This document shows, in pieces, positions 24,535 to 32,769 of a stretch of DNA of 39,425 nucleotides. This DNA comes from Cytobacillus purgationiresistens (lineage in GTDB: Bacteria; Bacillota; Bacilli; Bacillales; Cytobacillaceae), in NCBI RefSeq assembly GCF_030813235.1, contig NZ_JAUSUB010000041.1, positions 1 through 39,425 on the forward strand, in the 5' to 3' direction. The position numbers were made by a program, and so were the translations under genes. How positions within the stretch are numbered: the stretch's first letter is position 1; each line of letters starts with the position of its first letter. The notes beneath the pieces were generated by a model. That model saw nothing but the letters and a program-made list of their open reading frames with translations. It was not told the origin of the DNA and did not search any database.

Positions 24535-24909
24535 CTATGCTGCTCCACCTAATCCAGTAGCCCATCCAGCAATATCGTAGGCTTTAAAAATGATATAGGC
24601 ACCAACAAGAGTTAAGGATAATTTAATGAAACCTTCAGTGCGCTTCTGAGGGTTCCCCCCACTACCAGCCAGTGTCATTCCACCCCATACCAACATTCCT
24701 ACAATCCAGAAGCCACCAAGAGCCATGACGAAGAATACAACCCCATTTAGATCATTGTATACGCCATTCATATTCCCCGTTTTAGAGATACCTGATTTCT
24801 TTAATGCATCCGATACATTGGCGCCAGCCGCTGCAGGTTCGGATAAGAGTGCTACTCCAATAATCAGGATAACCAATGACATTGAAATAACTTTAATCCA
24901 CTTGTTCAT
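24535..24909 (-). CDS. VirB2/TrbC-like pilin precursor
   Basis: A 124-residue secreted/membrane protein with a signal peptide (WIKVISMSLVILIIGVALLS, cleaved near AAA-GAN), a polar stretch (NVSDALKKSGISKTG), then two membrane helices (VVFFVMALGGFWIVGMLVWG and LSLTLVGAYIIFKAYDIAGW) joined by a GNPQKR turn. Signal peptide plus helix-loop-helix is the VirB2/TrbC layout, and its place before PrgI/VirB3 supports this. The ATG at 24909 has a GGAGGTG site at five bases; longer in-frame extensions upstream cross a terminator and are not used. Confidence 0.8.
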   Translation of the reverse strand: MNKWIKVISMSLVILIIGVALLSEPAAAGANVSDALKKSGISKTGNMNGVYNDLNGVVFFVMALGGFWIVGMLVWGGMTLAGSGGNPQKRTEGFIKLSLTLVGAYIIFKAYDIAGWATGLGGAA

Positions 24910-24960
24910 GTGTACACCTCCGATAAAATTTTGATAATTCCTTTGGGGTTTTACAAAAAA

Positions 24961-25025
24961 AATACCCCACTCTATACACGAGGTACATGCTATAAAAGCA
25001 TGAATCATGTATAGAGTGGGGTATT
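24961..25025 (-). terminator. Leader terminator before the pilin-like gene
   Basis: Perfect 18-bp arms at 24961-24978 and 25008-25025 (AATACCCCACTCTATACA and complement) carry an inner ATGCT/AGCAT hairpin. On the minus strand eight or nine T follow, then the ribosome site of the VirB2-like gene about 40 bases on. The region upstream (25026-25246) holds a TATAAT on the minus strand, so this may be a true 5' leader or the end of the primase operon. Confidence 0.8.
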
Positions 25026-25246
25026 CCCAGTAATGTTATATTAAATTTGTTTGGAGTAGAATTATGATTATATCTTAACCAAAATAAGAATAATAGGCAA
25101 GTAGACATTGGTAATTTTACATAAGTTAGAAGTTAATATCCAGTAAAATGAGGTGAAATACCCATGAAAGTATTAGTAGGAATATAAAAGGATAAAGAAA
25201 TAGGTATTATCCTGTTCCCTTATCCTTAATAAATTTCATTTTACAG

Positions 25247-26500
25247 CTAGTTAATTAATGGTTTTATTTTTGGCGATTTTCTTTGTATGAAAATATCATC
25301 AATTCCTTTGCCGTCTTTAATATTCCAAAGCACAAGGTTCACATGATAGTTTTGTTTGTGTAATTCAACAGCCATCTCTTTTATGAAATAGGCTACCTTA
25401 GGGTTTTGCATGGCATCCATATCAAAAGCAAGGTTCACATTCTTAACTCCCATGTTTTCTAATACGGGTAATGCTGTCCTCCAAACATTAACCCCTGCAG
25501 TGGCAATAATAGTGTCACCAAGATCTTTAAGTTCATTATTACTATAAACTCTATGGATATGTTCCACTGCAATATCTGCTTTTAATGCCCCTTCAGTAAT
25601 CCAAACTGCATTTGTTTTTAAAATTTCTCCTTTATTCCAGTTTTTCAACTTATGTGTTGGAATGGCTACATGGATAGGCATTGGATCCCCAGCACCTGTA
25701 CCGTTTTCTTTATTAGCAGAAGATAGCCAAAAATATCTTTTCCCTTTTACCAATGTCAATGTACCTGTTTTATTTTCATGATGGACTAATTGAGTTTTTT
25801 TAAGTTCGAGGCGTTTTTCATCAATAATTTCTCCATCTACAAGAATTTGTACTAGGTTTGGCTGTTCTTTGACGCGCGCCTGAAGACCAGATATAGATCC
25901 AGGATCAATTTTTAAATCGTTAGGAGGATTATCAATTCTTATTTGAAAGCCGATTACTTTGTTAAACTCATTTCTATATGGAATGAGTATACCTTCCCTT
26001 CCTGCTAACGACCATCCGAACTTGTTTTCATAAAAACCAGGAGTTCCAGAAAAAGAATCTACTTTCAAGAGTGCCTTCAGTTTTCTTGCTTTTTCCCAAG
26101 GTCTTACAGGAAAGGATTTGTATCCTCTGCACTCGATTTCAATATCAGACATTTCTCTTTTGGGGCCGCTTAGATGAGAGTAATGGTTATCTGTTAAGCT
26201 TAATATCTCAAGAAGGCTGCTATAAATAGAGTCCAGTTCATTAGGATCTAGTTTCTTTTGTCCACTTATAAAATCTCCATAGGTAGCGTCTTCTGATGGT
26301 TTGATAGCTCTTTTATTGTTTAGTTTATGTATCCATGATGGGAATCTTTTGGAGAATTGAACCTCACTATTTACTCGAATGCAAACTACTGTATCTCCTT
26401 TTCCATTGATTAGACATCCACCTGTATTTTGGCAGATTGGACATACCTCTCGATAGTATTCAAACCAATCTTTCATATTTGTCCTTCGTAAATTACCCAA
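25247..26500 (-). CDS. Toprim-like (DUF3854-type) primase-related protein
   Basis: A 417-residue protein. A Cys-rich N-terminus (CPICQNTGGC and a later VVCIRV) is a probable zinc ribbon for DNA contact. The middle (about 150-210) includes GREGILIPYRNEFNKVIGFQ, as in primase N-terminal domains. The C-terminus has a Toprim-like arrangement: WITEGALKAD with the key Glu, then a glycine turn, LAFDMDA with the acidic pair, and GKGIDD near the end. Probably synthesises primers or processes DNA during plasmid replication or transfer. The start is TTG at 26500 after AAAGGATG or ATG at 26476. It follows the DUF4258 gene by 17 bases. Confidence 0.75.
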   Translation of the reverse strand: MGNLRRTNMKDWFEYYREVCPICQNTGGCLINGKGDTVVCIRVNSEVQFSKRFPSWIHKLNNKRAIKPSEDATYGDFISGQKKLDPNELDSIYSSLLEILSLTDNHYSHLSGPKREMSDIEIECRGYKSFPVRPWEKARKLKALLKVDSFSGTPGFYENKFGWSLAGREGILIPYRNEFNKVIGFQIRIDNPPNDLKIDPGSISGLQARVKEQPNLVQILVDGEIIDEKRLELKKTQLVHHENKTGTLTLVKGKRYFWLSSANKENGTGAGDPMPIHVAIPTHKLKNWNKGEILKTNAVWITEGALKADIAVEHIHRVYSNNELKDLGDTIIATAGVNVWRTALPVLENMGVKNVNLAFDMDAMQNPKVAYFIKEMAVELHKQNYHVNLVLWNIKDGKGIDDIFIQRKSPKIKPLIN

Positions 26501-26517
26501 TTTACTTCATCCTTTCT

Positions 26518-26814
26518 TTATATGACTCTTCTATACTTTTTAGATATAGGAGGCATGATTGTAATAATGAGTAAATATTGATGAATAGAATGTTTTCCTA
26601 CAATGACAACCATTGGGTAACCATCATCGTCTACTCCTTCAATTACATATCGAATCTGATTTTTAATGAACTGTTTGCTTGTTATTGCGCCGGACATAAT
26701 ACATGAAATAATATCCCGTTTATAGTAACCGCGGCTAAACATCTTTTCTTTTGCATGACTACTAATTCTCATTTTGTTCGTTAACAGTGATTTCTTAATT
26801 ATTTTGATATTCAT
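26518..26814 (-). CDS. DUF4258 domain protein
   Basis: A 98-residue protein with the DUF4258 pattern: MRISSHAKEKMFSRGYYKRD near the start (His and Arg conserved), a short helix, RYVIEGVDDDGYPMVVIVGK, and a final LLIITIMPP strand. Some family members are RelE-like or linked to toxin-antitoxin loci, but no antitoxin partner is adjacent, so a role in the primase operon is as likely. ATG behind AGGAGG; a leader terminator precedes it. Confidence 0.72.
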   Translation of the reverse strand: MNIKIIKKSLLTNKMRISSHAKEKMFSRGYYKRDIISCIMSGAITSKQFIKNQIRYVIEGVDDDGYPMVVIVGKHSIHQYLLIITIMPPISKKYRRVI

Positions 26815-26844
26815 AGCAAAATCCTCCTCTTTTTTATAAATAAA

Positions 26845-26902
26845 AAAGCGGTCTTGGACATTGATATGTTTAGTAACAAATCAATGGTCCAAAGACCGCT
26901 TT
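26845..26902 (-). terminator. Leader/intergenic terminator before the DUF4258 gene
   Basis: Long arms: AAAGCGGTCTT with GGACATTGAT on one side (26845-26865), ATCAATGGTCC with AAAGACCGCTTT on the other (26880-26902). On the minus strand six T follow, then the AGGAGG site of the DUF4258 gene. The upstream gene ends about 50 bases earlier. Confidence 0.78.
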
Positions 26903-26949
26903 ATTCTTCACAGCACACTTAAAAGTGGCAAAAGTAGTTAACGAAAATC

Positions 26950-28428
26950 TTATGTTTTAATCCTATCATTTCTTTTAAAAAGCTTCAATGTTTTCTTCAA
27001 GAGTGACTCTTCCTGCGGTATAGGGCTAGTCACATCAAAAGAAGCACCTAATAAATGTTTTCCGATTAAAATAAATGATGGATCAAGAATCTCCTCTATG
27101 CCTTTTGTAAAATACAATGGCTTCGTTTCATAATAATTTCTTTTAGTTTCTTTATGGAGCGACGGCAAAAGTGAAAGCAATGGTAGTGATAATTCTTTGG
27201 CCAACCTTTCCGATTGGGAAAATTCATGTGATTGATTAAAAATAAGATAAAGATCACACGTGAAATTCTGCTGGATGTCCAATAAATAATGTTTCCATGC
27301 TGTGTTTTCTTGATAAGCATCATCGACTATAACCCATAGTTCATCGATAAAATTTAGACTATTAGTTGTGTGCAGCTCCATTTTTCCAGTAGGAAAATCT
27401 ACAAGTGTAATATCCACAATATCGGGCGTAGTCATATAGGTCTCTAATGTGTTTTGGTTCCAATCTAGTTTGTAATCATCATCATCAAGTGGGAAAAATA
27501 GTGCATTCTTATAAATCCATTCGGTTTGGCTTGATAAACCATCTTGATGAATGGCTTTAGCAAAGCTATTCCAACGTGGCGGTTGGTTAGTATATCTTTT
27601 TAGCCAATCTTTCATGGTATGCTGCTCTGTCAAACCTTCAAGTACTGTAGTATAGATTCTGTTCTTCGCTAGAAAAAAAGCAAAAGAAAGAGTAAATGTG
27701 GTCACTCCGGTTCTATGCAGCGGAGACCAAACACCAATGGTCTTATGTCCTTCCCATTTTTGACGAATGAATACCTTTTTCTGAATATCTCTGGAGCGTT
27801 TACTAAGTAGCTCACTAGCTCCGGGTTCTTCTGAAATTATTACTTCTTCCTTTTCAGTGATGGGATCTGGAGATGGCTGCTTATTACCTTTTATTTGCTG
27901 ATTATCCTGGTTGACTTCGTTCTTTTCATGTACTTCAGTAATTATTAAATCCATTAGTTCTTTATTCTTTATGGGTTCTTGGATTCTTTGATAATCATTT
28001 GGATTATAATCAATTTCTTGATGCTCTTGTTTTTCCTCTTCCCTTTGGACTTCAAAAATTTCCGCTATAAAATTCCTAGTGTATGAAGGTGCATTAGTAG
28101 GGTAATTAGGTTTTTTTAAGAATTTGATAGCATCTTTAAAGGTTGAAAATCCTTCCATGAAATAACCCTCTGTATATTTTGAGTAGGAACTAGGATTAAT
28201 CCACATGATAAATGATTTAGAAAACCTCTTAGTTATCTGGTATTCAATAAGAGTTTGTTCTGTATCACATATCATTAACTTTGGGGTCTTAGGTAGTCTG
28301 GATAGAATGTCTTCATTTTTTTGGATGATTTCTACTTTAAAGGAAAGCTTGTTCAACGGTTCAGAGAAGTACTTTTCAATAACCTCTCTATCAATAGTTG
28401 TTAGGTAGATTAGACAGGTCTTTTCCAT
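26950..28428 (-). CDS. ParA/CpaE-like protein with degenerate P-loop
   Basis: A 492-residue protein in three parts: an N-terminal alpha/beta domain (1-110) reminiscent of a receiver-like domain (LMICDTEQTLIEY at the central strand), a charged linker (120-220), and a C-terminal SIMIBI/MinD-like domain (225-490). The P-loop region reads GVWSPLHRTGVTTFTLSFAF: the glycines and lysines of a deviant Walker A are missing, though TT is retained. The strand VDITLVDFPTGK sits at the Walker B position. This layout resembles CpaE/TadZ localisation proteins. It may position the apparatus or plasmid without ATP turnover. It overlaps the upstream XRE gene by 19 bases. It is not a VirD4 coupling protein. Confidence 0.6.
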   Translation of the reverse strand: MEKTCLIYLTTIDREVIEKYFSEPLNKLSFKVEIIQKNEDILSRLPKTPKLMICDTEQTLIEYQITKRFSKSFIMWINPSSYSKYTEGYFMEGFSTFKDAIKFLKKPNYPTNAPSYTRNFIAEIFEVQREEEKQEHQEIDYNPNDYQRIQEPIKNKELMDLIITEVHEKNEVNQDNQQIKGNKQPSPDPITEKEEVIISEEPGASELLSKRSRDIQKKVFIRQKWEGHKTIGVWSPLHRTGVTTFTLSFAFFLAKNRIYTTVLEGLTEQHTMKDWLKRYTNQPPRWNSFAKAIHQDGLSSQTEWIYKNALFFPLDDDDYKLDWNQNTLETYMTTPDIVDITLVDFPTGKMELHTTNSLNFIDELWVIVDDAYQENTAWKHYLLDIQQNFTCDLYLIFNQSHEFSQSERLAKELSLPLLSLLPSLHKETKRNYYETKPLYFTKGIEEILDPSFILIGKHLLGASFDVTSPIPQEESLLKKTLKLFKRNDRIKT

Positions 28429-28649
28429 TTCATTAAATTCTCCTTTTGATATGTTTCCAGAAAGTGATTTATTCGAACTTTGAAAGCCTTGGTGAATGGC
28501 GCTCGACCATTGATTACACTTTCAAAATAAACGGGGTTGTAACCCAGCATTTCGGCCAATTCGTATTGTTTTAATCCCAGCTGACGAATTAATAAAAGCA
28601 CCCTTTCTTGGTCGGAAGTGATCTGTATTTCATCTAAATTGGTTATCAT
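28410..28649 (-). CDS. Small XRE-type helix-turn-helix regulator
   Basis: 79 residues, most of it one helix-turn-helix domain: RVLLLIRQLGLKQYELAEML, then GYNPVYFESVINGR as recognition helix, then a closing helix. It likely controls the divergent promoters in the 28650-28986 gap or its own operon. ATG after AGGAGG. It is coupled to the ParA/CpaE-like gene by overlap. Confidence 0.75.
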   Translation of the reverse strand: MITNLDEIQITSDQERVLLLIRQLGLKQYELAEMLGYNPVYFESVINGRAPFTKAFKVRINHFLETYQKENLMKWKRPV

Positions 28650-28672
28650 TTTAATCCTCCTGAAAACAAAAA

Positions 28673-28700
28673 GCCCATACTCTTTGAACAGAGTATGGGC
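28673..28700 (-). terminator. Leader terminator before the XRE gene
   Basis: Perfect 11-bp arms GCCCATACTCT (28673-28683) and AGAGTATGGGC (28690-28700). On the minus strand CTTTTTGTTTTC follows, then the AGGAGG of the XRE gene. There is no gene between this hairpin and the divergent leader, so it lies inside the 5' leader of the XRE operon. Confidence 0.8.
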
Positions 28701-28798
28701 AGTATGTGCCGTGAATATTTATTGGTAATTATTAATAATATATCATATTCATGGTAAAAAAGAGAATACTCTATATTTCTATTTTTAAATTAATCAGT

Positions 28799-28854
28799 TA
28801 TAATATCGGTATATCTCTTTCTTTTAAATTATTTGCGATCTTTCAATGATCTGC
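28799..28854 (+). promoter_or_regulatory. Candidate promoter and operator of the Rad52-clamp operon
   Basis: TATAAT at 28799-28804 lies about 180 bases before the Rad52 start and upstream of the leader terminator. The -35 region is poor. At 28835-28854 GCGATC and GATCTGC flank seven bases, an imperfect dyad that could bind the divergent XRE regulator. Both are inferred by eye. Confidence 0.35.
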
Positions 28855-28866
28855 GGTGAACCAATA

Positions 28867-28938
28867 AAAAAAGCCTTTGGGCATTTGCTTGTATCAGAAT
28901 TCATTCTGTAACAGACAAATACGCCCAAAGGCTTTTTT
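28867..28938 (+). terminator. Leader terminator before the Rad52 gene
   Basis: Perfect 16-bp arms AAAAAAGCCTTTGGGC (28867-28882) and GCCCAAAGGCTTTTTT (28923-28938), extended inward by ATTTG/CAAAT. The Rad52 gene follows within 50 bases with no promoter in between. Its A-rich left side means it could also work on the minus strand. Confidence 0.82.
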
Positions 28939-28986
28939 GTTGTCTAAAAAGAGATAAATAAAAAACCTTGGGAAAGGATGTTAAGT

Positions 28987-29964
28987 ATGGATTGTAGTAA
29001 GAGTAGTAAAGAGTTATTGGAGGCTTTGGCAGTACCATTCGAAACAAAAGACATTGAATGGAGAGTCCAATCCGCATCTAGAAAGAATAATGTAACTAAA
29101 GTGCTAGTAGTGCCTTACCTTAATTCAAGAGCAGTTATGAATCGGTTAGATGATGTTTGTGGTGCTTATTGGCAATCAAATTTTGAAAAAATCATCGTTG
29201 GTCAACAAGAGGCATTCCAATGCAGATTATCTATTAAAGTGGAAAACGAATGGATTTCCAGATTGGATGCAGCGGAAGTGAGTGATATGGAAAGTGTCAA
29301 AGGTGGCCATTCTAATTCACTTAAAAGAGCAGCTGTTCAGTGGGGAATTGGTCGTTACTTATATGATCTCCCAAAATACTGGGTCGAGCTTAAATCATCA
29401 GGTCAACATAGAGTATATGGAAAGTTTAAAATCAATAATCAACAAGAGCAATTACAAGGTTACTTTGATGCTCCAAATTTATATCAAATGAATAATAGTA
29501 GTGGAAAAACGAATACACAATTTCGAGAGGGAGCACAAAAACCAAGTCAAAAAGAGCATCCAAACACACAGCAGCCTACAAAAAGGAATAAGGACAAACT
29601 TAATGAGGATGAACGAAGAAATAGTTGTATCGGATTTATTAAGAACTATACAAATGTTTTAGGTCTTTCGGACGATTATCTCAAAAGAATTGCTAAAAAG
29701 GCTTTAGGGAGCGATATTCCGTATGAAAAGGCAAACCTAGAAGATTTGAAAAAGTTATTTAATGTATTGCATCCTGTGTTTAAGTTCGTCCAAACTTGCA
29801 ATCAATTTAATCAAGATCCAATAAATATGTTGTATTATGCTCAAATTCCGTTGAAAAAGGAATTGAATAATATTAATCAATTATATTTTGAATTGGATTT
29901 GAACAAGTGTCAGGAAACTATCGAATATATAAAAACAGACATGGAGCAACAACAAGCAGTCTGA
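28987..29964 (+). CDS. Rad52/Rad22-family single-strand annealing protein
   Basis: A 325-residue recombination mediator. The N-terminal 150 residues carry the Rad52 core: FETKDIEWRVQSASRKNNVT, VPYLNSRAVMNRLDDVCGAY with the WQSNFE that follows, GGHSNSLKRAAVQWGIGRYL and a YDLPKYWVEL end. These match phage and plasmid Rad52-type annealing proteins that bind single-stranded DNA and anneal complements. A Gln/Asn/Lys linker (160-205) leads to a helical C-terminal domain of unknown partner. The ATG at 28987 is spaced correctly from AAAGGATG, while the ATG at 28978 overlaps that site. It heads the plus-strand operon with the clamp and the Ubl cassette. Confidence 0.85.
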   Translation: MDCSKSSKELLEALAVPFETKDIEWRVQSASRKNNVTKVLVVPYLNSRAVMNRLDDVCGAYWQSNFEKIIVGQQEAFQCRLSIKVENEWISRLDAAEVSDMESVKGGHSNSLKRAAVQWGIGRYLYDLPKYWVELKSSGQHRVYGKFKINNQQEQLQGYFDAPNLYQMNNSSGKTNTQFREGAQKPSQKEHPNTQQPTKRNKDKLNEDERRNSCIGFIKNYTNVLGLSDDYLKRIAKKALGSDIPYEKANLEDLKKLFNVLHPVFKFVQTCNQFNQDPINMLYYAQIPLKKELNNINQLYFELDLNKCQETIEYIKTDMEQQQAV

Positions 29965-29978
29965 TTTAAGTGAAAAAG

Positions 29979-30018
29979 AACACGATTGAGATGGGTTCTC
30001 TCTTCTTATCGTGTTTTT
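29979..30018 (+). terminator. Terminator between Rad52 and dnaN genes
   Basis: Arms AACACGAT (29979-29986) and ATCGTGTT (30008-30015), with an inner GAGA/TCTC stem, are followed by TTTTTGTTTT and then the AGGAGTGG of the clamp gene. No promoter is evident between it and the clamp, so read-through seems needed. Confidence 0.72.
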
Positions 30019-30048
30019 GTTTTGAATAAAAAATAGGAGTGGAAACTA

Positions 30049-31149
30049 ATGAATTTTACTATTAGCTCAAAAAGTTTAGATAAAGTAAATAAAAAAATAG
30101 AGAAGGTATTAAAGGCAAAGAGTGCCCTTTCTATTTATGAAAATGTTTTAGTAAGAGCAGAAGAACAAGCAGTGTATTTTACTGTAAGTGATGGAAATGA
30201 AAGTATAGTCCATCGACTTCTAGCCGTTGAAAATGAGCTTACGGTTAAGTCTATCGGTGCAGCCGTCTTATCACAGGAATGCTTAAGCTTGATGAAAAAC
30301 TTAAAAGGCGATATTTCCTTAGAAGTTATGGAGAAGGTTGTAAAAGTGACACAACAAAAAACAGAAGTAACTTTTGCGGTTCTAGATGCAGAGGATTTTC
30401 CAATGATTCAGCAAGAAAAAAATACAAAAGCGATTACGTTAAGTGGAAAAGAGTTTGAGAATATCGTCAAGAAAACGAATATTTCAGCTTCTGATAAGGA
30501 TTCGCGTCCTATTTTAACTGGAATTCATATGTTTTTCAGCGAGCACGGTAATGTATTCACTTCTACTGACAGTCATAGACTAAGCCAAATTAAACAGGGC
30601 TCTTTTGGAGAAGAACTTACAATCGTAGTTCCAGCTAAAATACTATCAAATATGGTTTCAGTGTTTGATTTAGATGAATCTGTAATGATATTTCCATCAG
30701 ATAATCAGATTATCTTCTTCAATGGAAATACCTTTTATTACACTAGAAAACTCGAAGGTACCTATCCTAAAGTAGATCAATTAATTCCTCAAGAGTTTAG
30801 TTCTAATTTAGTAGTAGATAAAGAGGAATTCTATCAAGCAGTTGATTTGATCAGTATGCTGGGTGGTAAAGAAAAAGCATTCTTACTCAAGATCAATGGT
30901 TTATTTCTTAAGGTGTCAGCTGGTGCTGAAACATCAAAAGGAAATAAAGAAATTGCCTTTGACACTTATGATGGACCAGAAAACTTAGAAGTAAAGTTAT
31001 CTGGTAAATTTGTGTGTTCAGCCATTAAAGAAATGGATTCTAAAAAAATATTAATTGGTTTTAATGGACCTGAAAAACCAGTTGTCATTCGACCAATGTC
31101 AGAAAATAACACTGAAATACAATTAGTACTTCCAATAAGGATAAAATAG
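30049..31149 (+). CDS. dnaN: DNA polymerase III beta subunit (sliding clamp) paralogue
   Basis: A full-length 366-residue plasmid copy of the beta clamp, a ring that tethers polymerases, ligase and repair proteins to DNA. Family landmarks are present: SALSIYENVLVRAEEQAVYF in domain 1, DSRPILTGIHM and STDSHRLSQI in domain 2, GTYPKVDQLIP and the C-terminal LVLPIRIK that helps form the partner-binding pocket. It is diverged enough to be a distinct clamp rather than a recent host copy. It may recruit replication proteins to the plasmid or compete with the host clamp. ATG after AGGAGTGG. The next gene starts 28 bases later, at the head of the Ubl cassette. Confidence 0.93.
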   Translation: MNFTISSKSLDKVNKKIEKVLKAKSALSIYENVLVRAEEQAVYFTVSDGNESIVHRLLAVENELTVKSIGAAVLSQECLSLMKNLKGDISLEVMEKVVKVTQQKTEVTFAVLDAEDFPMIQQEKNTKAITLSGKEFENIVKKTNISASDKDSRPILTGIHMFFSEHGNVFTSTDSHRLSQIKQGSFGEELTIVVPAKILSNMVSVFDLDESVMIFPSDNQIIFFNGNTFYYTRKLEGTYPKVDQLIPQEFSSNLVVDKEEFYQAVDLISMLGGKEKAFLLKINGLFLKVSAGAETSKGNKEIAFDTYDGPENLEVKLSGKFVCSAIKEMDSKKILIGFNGPEKPVVIRPMSENNTEIQLVLPIRIK

Positions 31150-31177
31150 CAAATTATATAGATGAGGTGATGAAATA

Positions 31178-31504
31178 ATGAAGGATTTGTTCAATCGACT
31201 TGAGGGTTTAATAGGAAAAAGTAGTCTGGCAGTACCTGACAACAACTTTGGTACTACCTATGTCAATATGATTATTCAAAAACAACTGTCTGTGATAGAT
31301 ATCGATTTCGATGCTTTTACTTATGAAGATATTGAGGAAGTTGCTGAGTCTCTTGAAGATTGTATTACTGATGAGAACGAAGATGAAGAAATATCACTAG
31401 ATCCTACTCATCACTATACAAGAATGTATGTTATAGGACATACGGTTTCAAGATTAGCAAACTTGAAAAACATCAAAAGAGATACGACTTATCAATTTAT
31501 TTGA
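31178..31504 (+). CDS. Small acidic protein of the Ubl cassette, unknown
   Basis: 108 residues, acidic in the middle (AFTYEDIEEVAESLEDCITD, then ENEDEEIS), helical at the end (HTVSRLANLKNIKR). There is no recognisable ubiquitin-like, RING or zinc pattern. It starts after GAGGTGATG, 28 bases past the clamp stop, and its stop overlaps the ribosome site of the next gene, so it is part of the cassette. It could be a modification target, an adaptor or a PRTRC-D/E equivalent; there is no direct evidence. Confidence 0.6.
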   Translation: MKDLFNRLEGLIGKSSLAVPDNNFGTTYVNMIIQKQLSVIDIDFDAFTYEDIEEVAESLEDCITDENEDEEISLDPTHHYTRMYVIGHTVSRLANLKNIKRDTTYQFI

Positions 31505-31512
31505 GGTGAATC

Positions 31513-32034
31513 ATGGAAACAAGAGAAGACATATACAACGTACAATACACATTAAATGAGTTATATCTTTTAAAAATAGCTTATGAAATTAAAATCAATA
31601 TGCAGATTTTTGATGATGTATTTTCAAATATCAATAGTAATTTTGGTTTCAGTTCAGAATCAGCGATTTTTAATACCGTAGTAGAACAACTATTTTGTAT
31701 AGTTGAGTGTTTGGATGAATATCCACATCATGACCTAGAGAAAGAAGTTAATGGGAATAAGGAATATTGGCTAAACTTAGCAAACAATCATTGTGAAGTA
31801 GACCATTCAGGTACCGGTCTAATAGTTATCTTGGACGATAGAATAGCTCCTTTTGAGACTAGAAGTTTTGGTGGTTACTATAATCCTAATAATTGGTATA
31901 TGGCATATGGGGAAATTTTTAGCATAGACAAAGGTCTAATAATCGCTTATTCAGAACAAGATGGTCCACTCAATTATATTGAAATCCTAAATATATTGGT
32001 ATTTGATTTAGGGTTTTGGAATGTGGGAGCGTGA
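31513..32034 (+). CDS. Unknown protein of the Ubl cassette
   Basis: 173 residues. The N-terminal half is helical (TLNELYLLKIAYEIKINMQI, then NTVVEQLFCIVECLDEYPHH), and the C-terminal half is beta-rich and aromatic (RSFGGYYNPNNWYMAYGEIF). A short GTGLIVILDD strand lies between them. No catalytic motif was identified. It starts nine bases after the previous stop and ends five bases before the E2-like start, so it is tightly co-translated. It may be a specificity factor for the conjugation system. Confidence 0.6.
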   Translation: METREDIYNVQYTLNELYLLKIAYEIKINMQIFDDVFSNINSNFGFSSESAIFNTVVEQLFCIVECLDEYPHHDLEKEVNGNKEYWLNLANNHCEVDHSGTGLIVILDDRIAPFETRSFGGYYNPNNWYMAYGEIFSIDKGLIIAYSEQDGPLNYIEILNILVFDLGFWNVGA

Positions 32035-32038
32035 AAAA

Positions 32039-32746
32039 ATGGAAATTCATTTTAAGTTATCAAATTGTCCAAGCAATATCATGTACCCAGTGACAATTTA
32101 TCAAAAGTGTGAAAATGGTATAAGTAAAGCATCTGTTCAAGTCACAATAGATGAATTAATAAATACTCTTCAAGATAAACCGACTAATCTATTAAATGCG
32201 GATGATTCAAGAACTCAAGAAAAAAGTACACCTGCCCTCCCTTTCGGTACCATTCGTTACTCGGCTACTGATTCAAAGGATGTAGAAAGAGTAACAATGG
32301 TTATTCCTAAAAAAATATGGGAAATTCGCTATGGGGATAAGAATGACCATTTCTATTCTATTGGGTTCCCAAAAATGGTTGCGCAATATAAATGTATAAA
32401 TACGCAAAAGTCTAAAGTTATTCAAGAAATGAGACTCTATGCAGTAAGTGGAAATGGCCCAATAAATGACGATACTGATTTGTACTCATTCCCTTATCCT
32501 AATGTTGGTAAATCCAATGGAATTGTTTGTTGGGGACAAAATCAACGATTAGAGTTAGAGAGTTTAGTAGATTTAGAGAAGTCTTTTTATTGGTTTGTTT
32601 CGGCGCCATTTAATGAAGACTACGGAGTGAGAACTAGCTTAGAAATTCATAATTTTAGAATGCTTATTGAGACTATTGAAGGACAGCGGTTTAATGATCA
32701 ATGGCTGCTTCCGTTGAATATGAAATATAAGGATCTTTTTAACTAA
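32039..32746 (+). CDS. Prokaryotic E2-like protein (PRTRC protein B-type, Prok-E2_D)
   Basis: A 235-residue ubiquitin-conjugating-enzyme-like protein. It reads TMVIPKKIWEIRYGDKNDHF, then FPKMVAQYKC, a conserved pre-active-site helix area, and SFPYPNVGKSNGIVCWGQNQ, where Cys164 in VCWG is the candidate thioester cysteine. The proline-rich loop before the Cys and the G-x-VCWG end match the E2 domain of PRTRC plasmid cassettes. The ATG at 32039 has GGGAG at proper distance; an upstream ATG at 32021 overlaps the preceding gene and lacks a site. It would receive Ubl from the E1-like protein and pass it to a target. Confidence 0.78.
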   Translation: MEIHFKLSNCPSNIMYPVTIYQKCENGISKASVQVTIDELINTLQDKPTNLLNADDSRTQEKSTPALPFGTIRYSATDSKDVERVTMVIPKKIWEIRYGDKNDHFYSIGFPKMVAQYKCINTQKSKVIQEMRLYAVSGNGPINDDTDLYSFPYPNVGKSNGIVCWGQNQRLELESLVDLEKSFYWFVSAPFNEDYGVRTSLEIHNFRMLIETIEGQRFNDQWLLPLNMKYKDLFN

Positions 32747-32769
32747 TTACAAAATAGGAGGAAAATAAA

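Noticed and set aside
26950..28428. VirD4/TcpA-type coupling protein
   Set aside because: No Walker A or FtsK/VirD4 motifs; the C-terminal part looks like a degenerate MinD/CpaE domain.
32021..32038. Upstream ATG for the E2-like gene
   Set aside because: It overlaps the previous gene and has no ribosome site; the ATG at 32039 has GGGAG at proper spacing.
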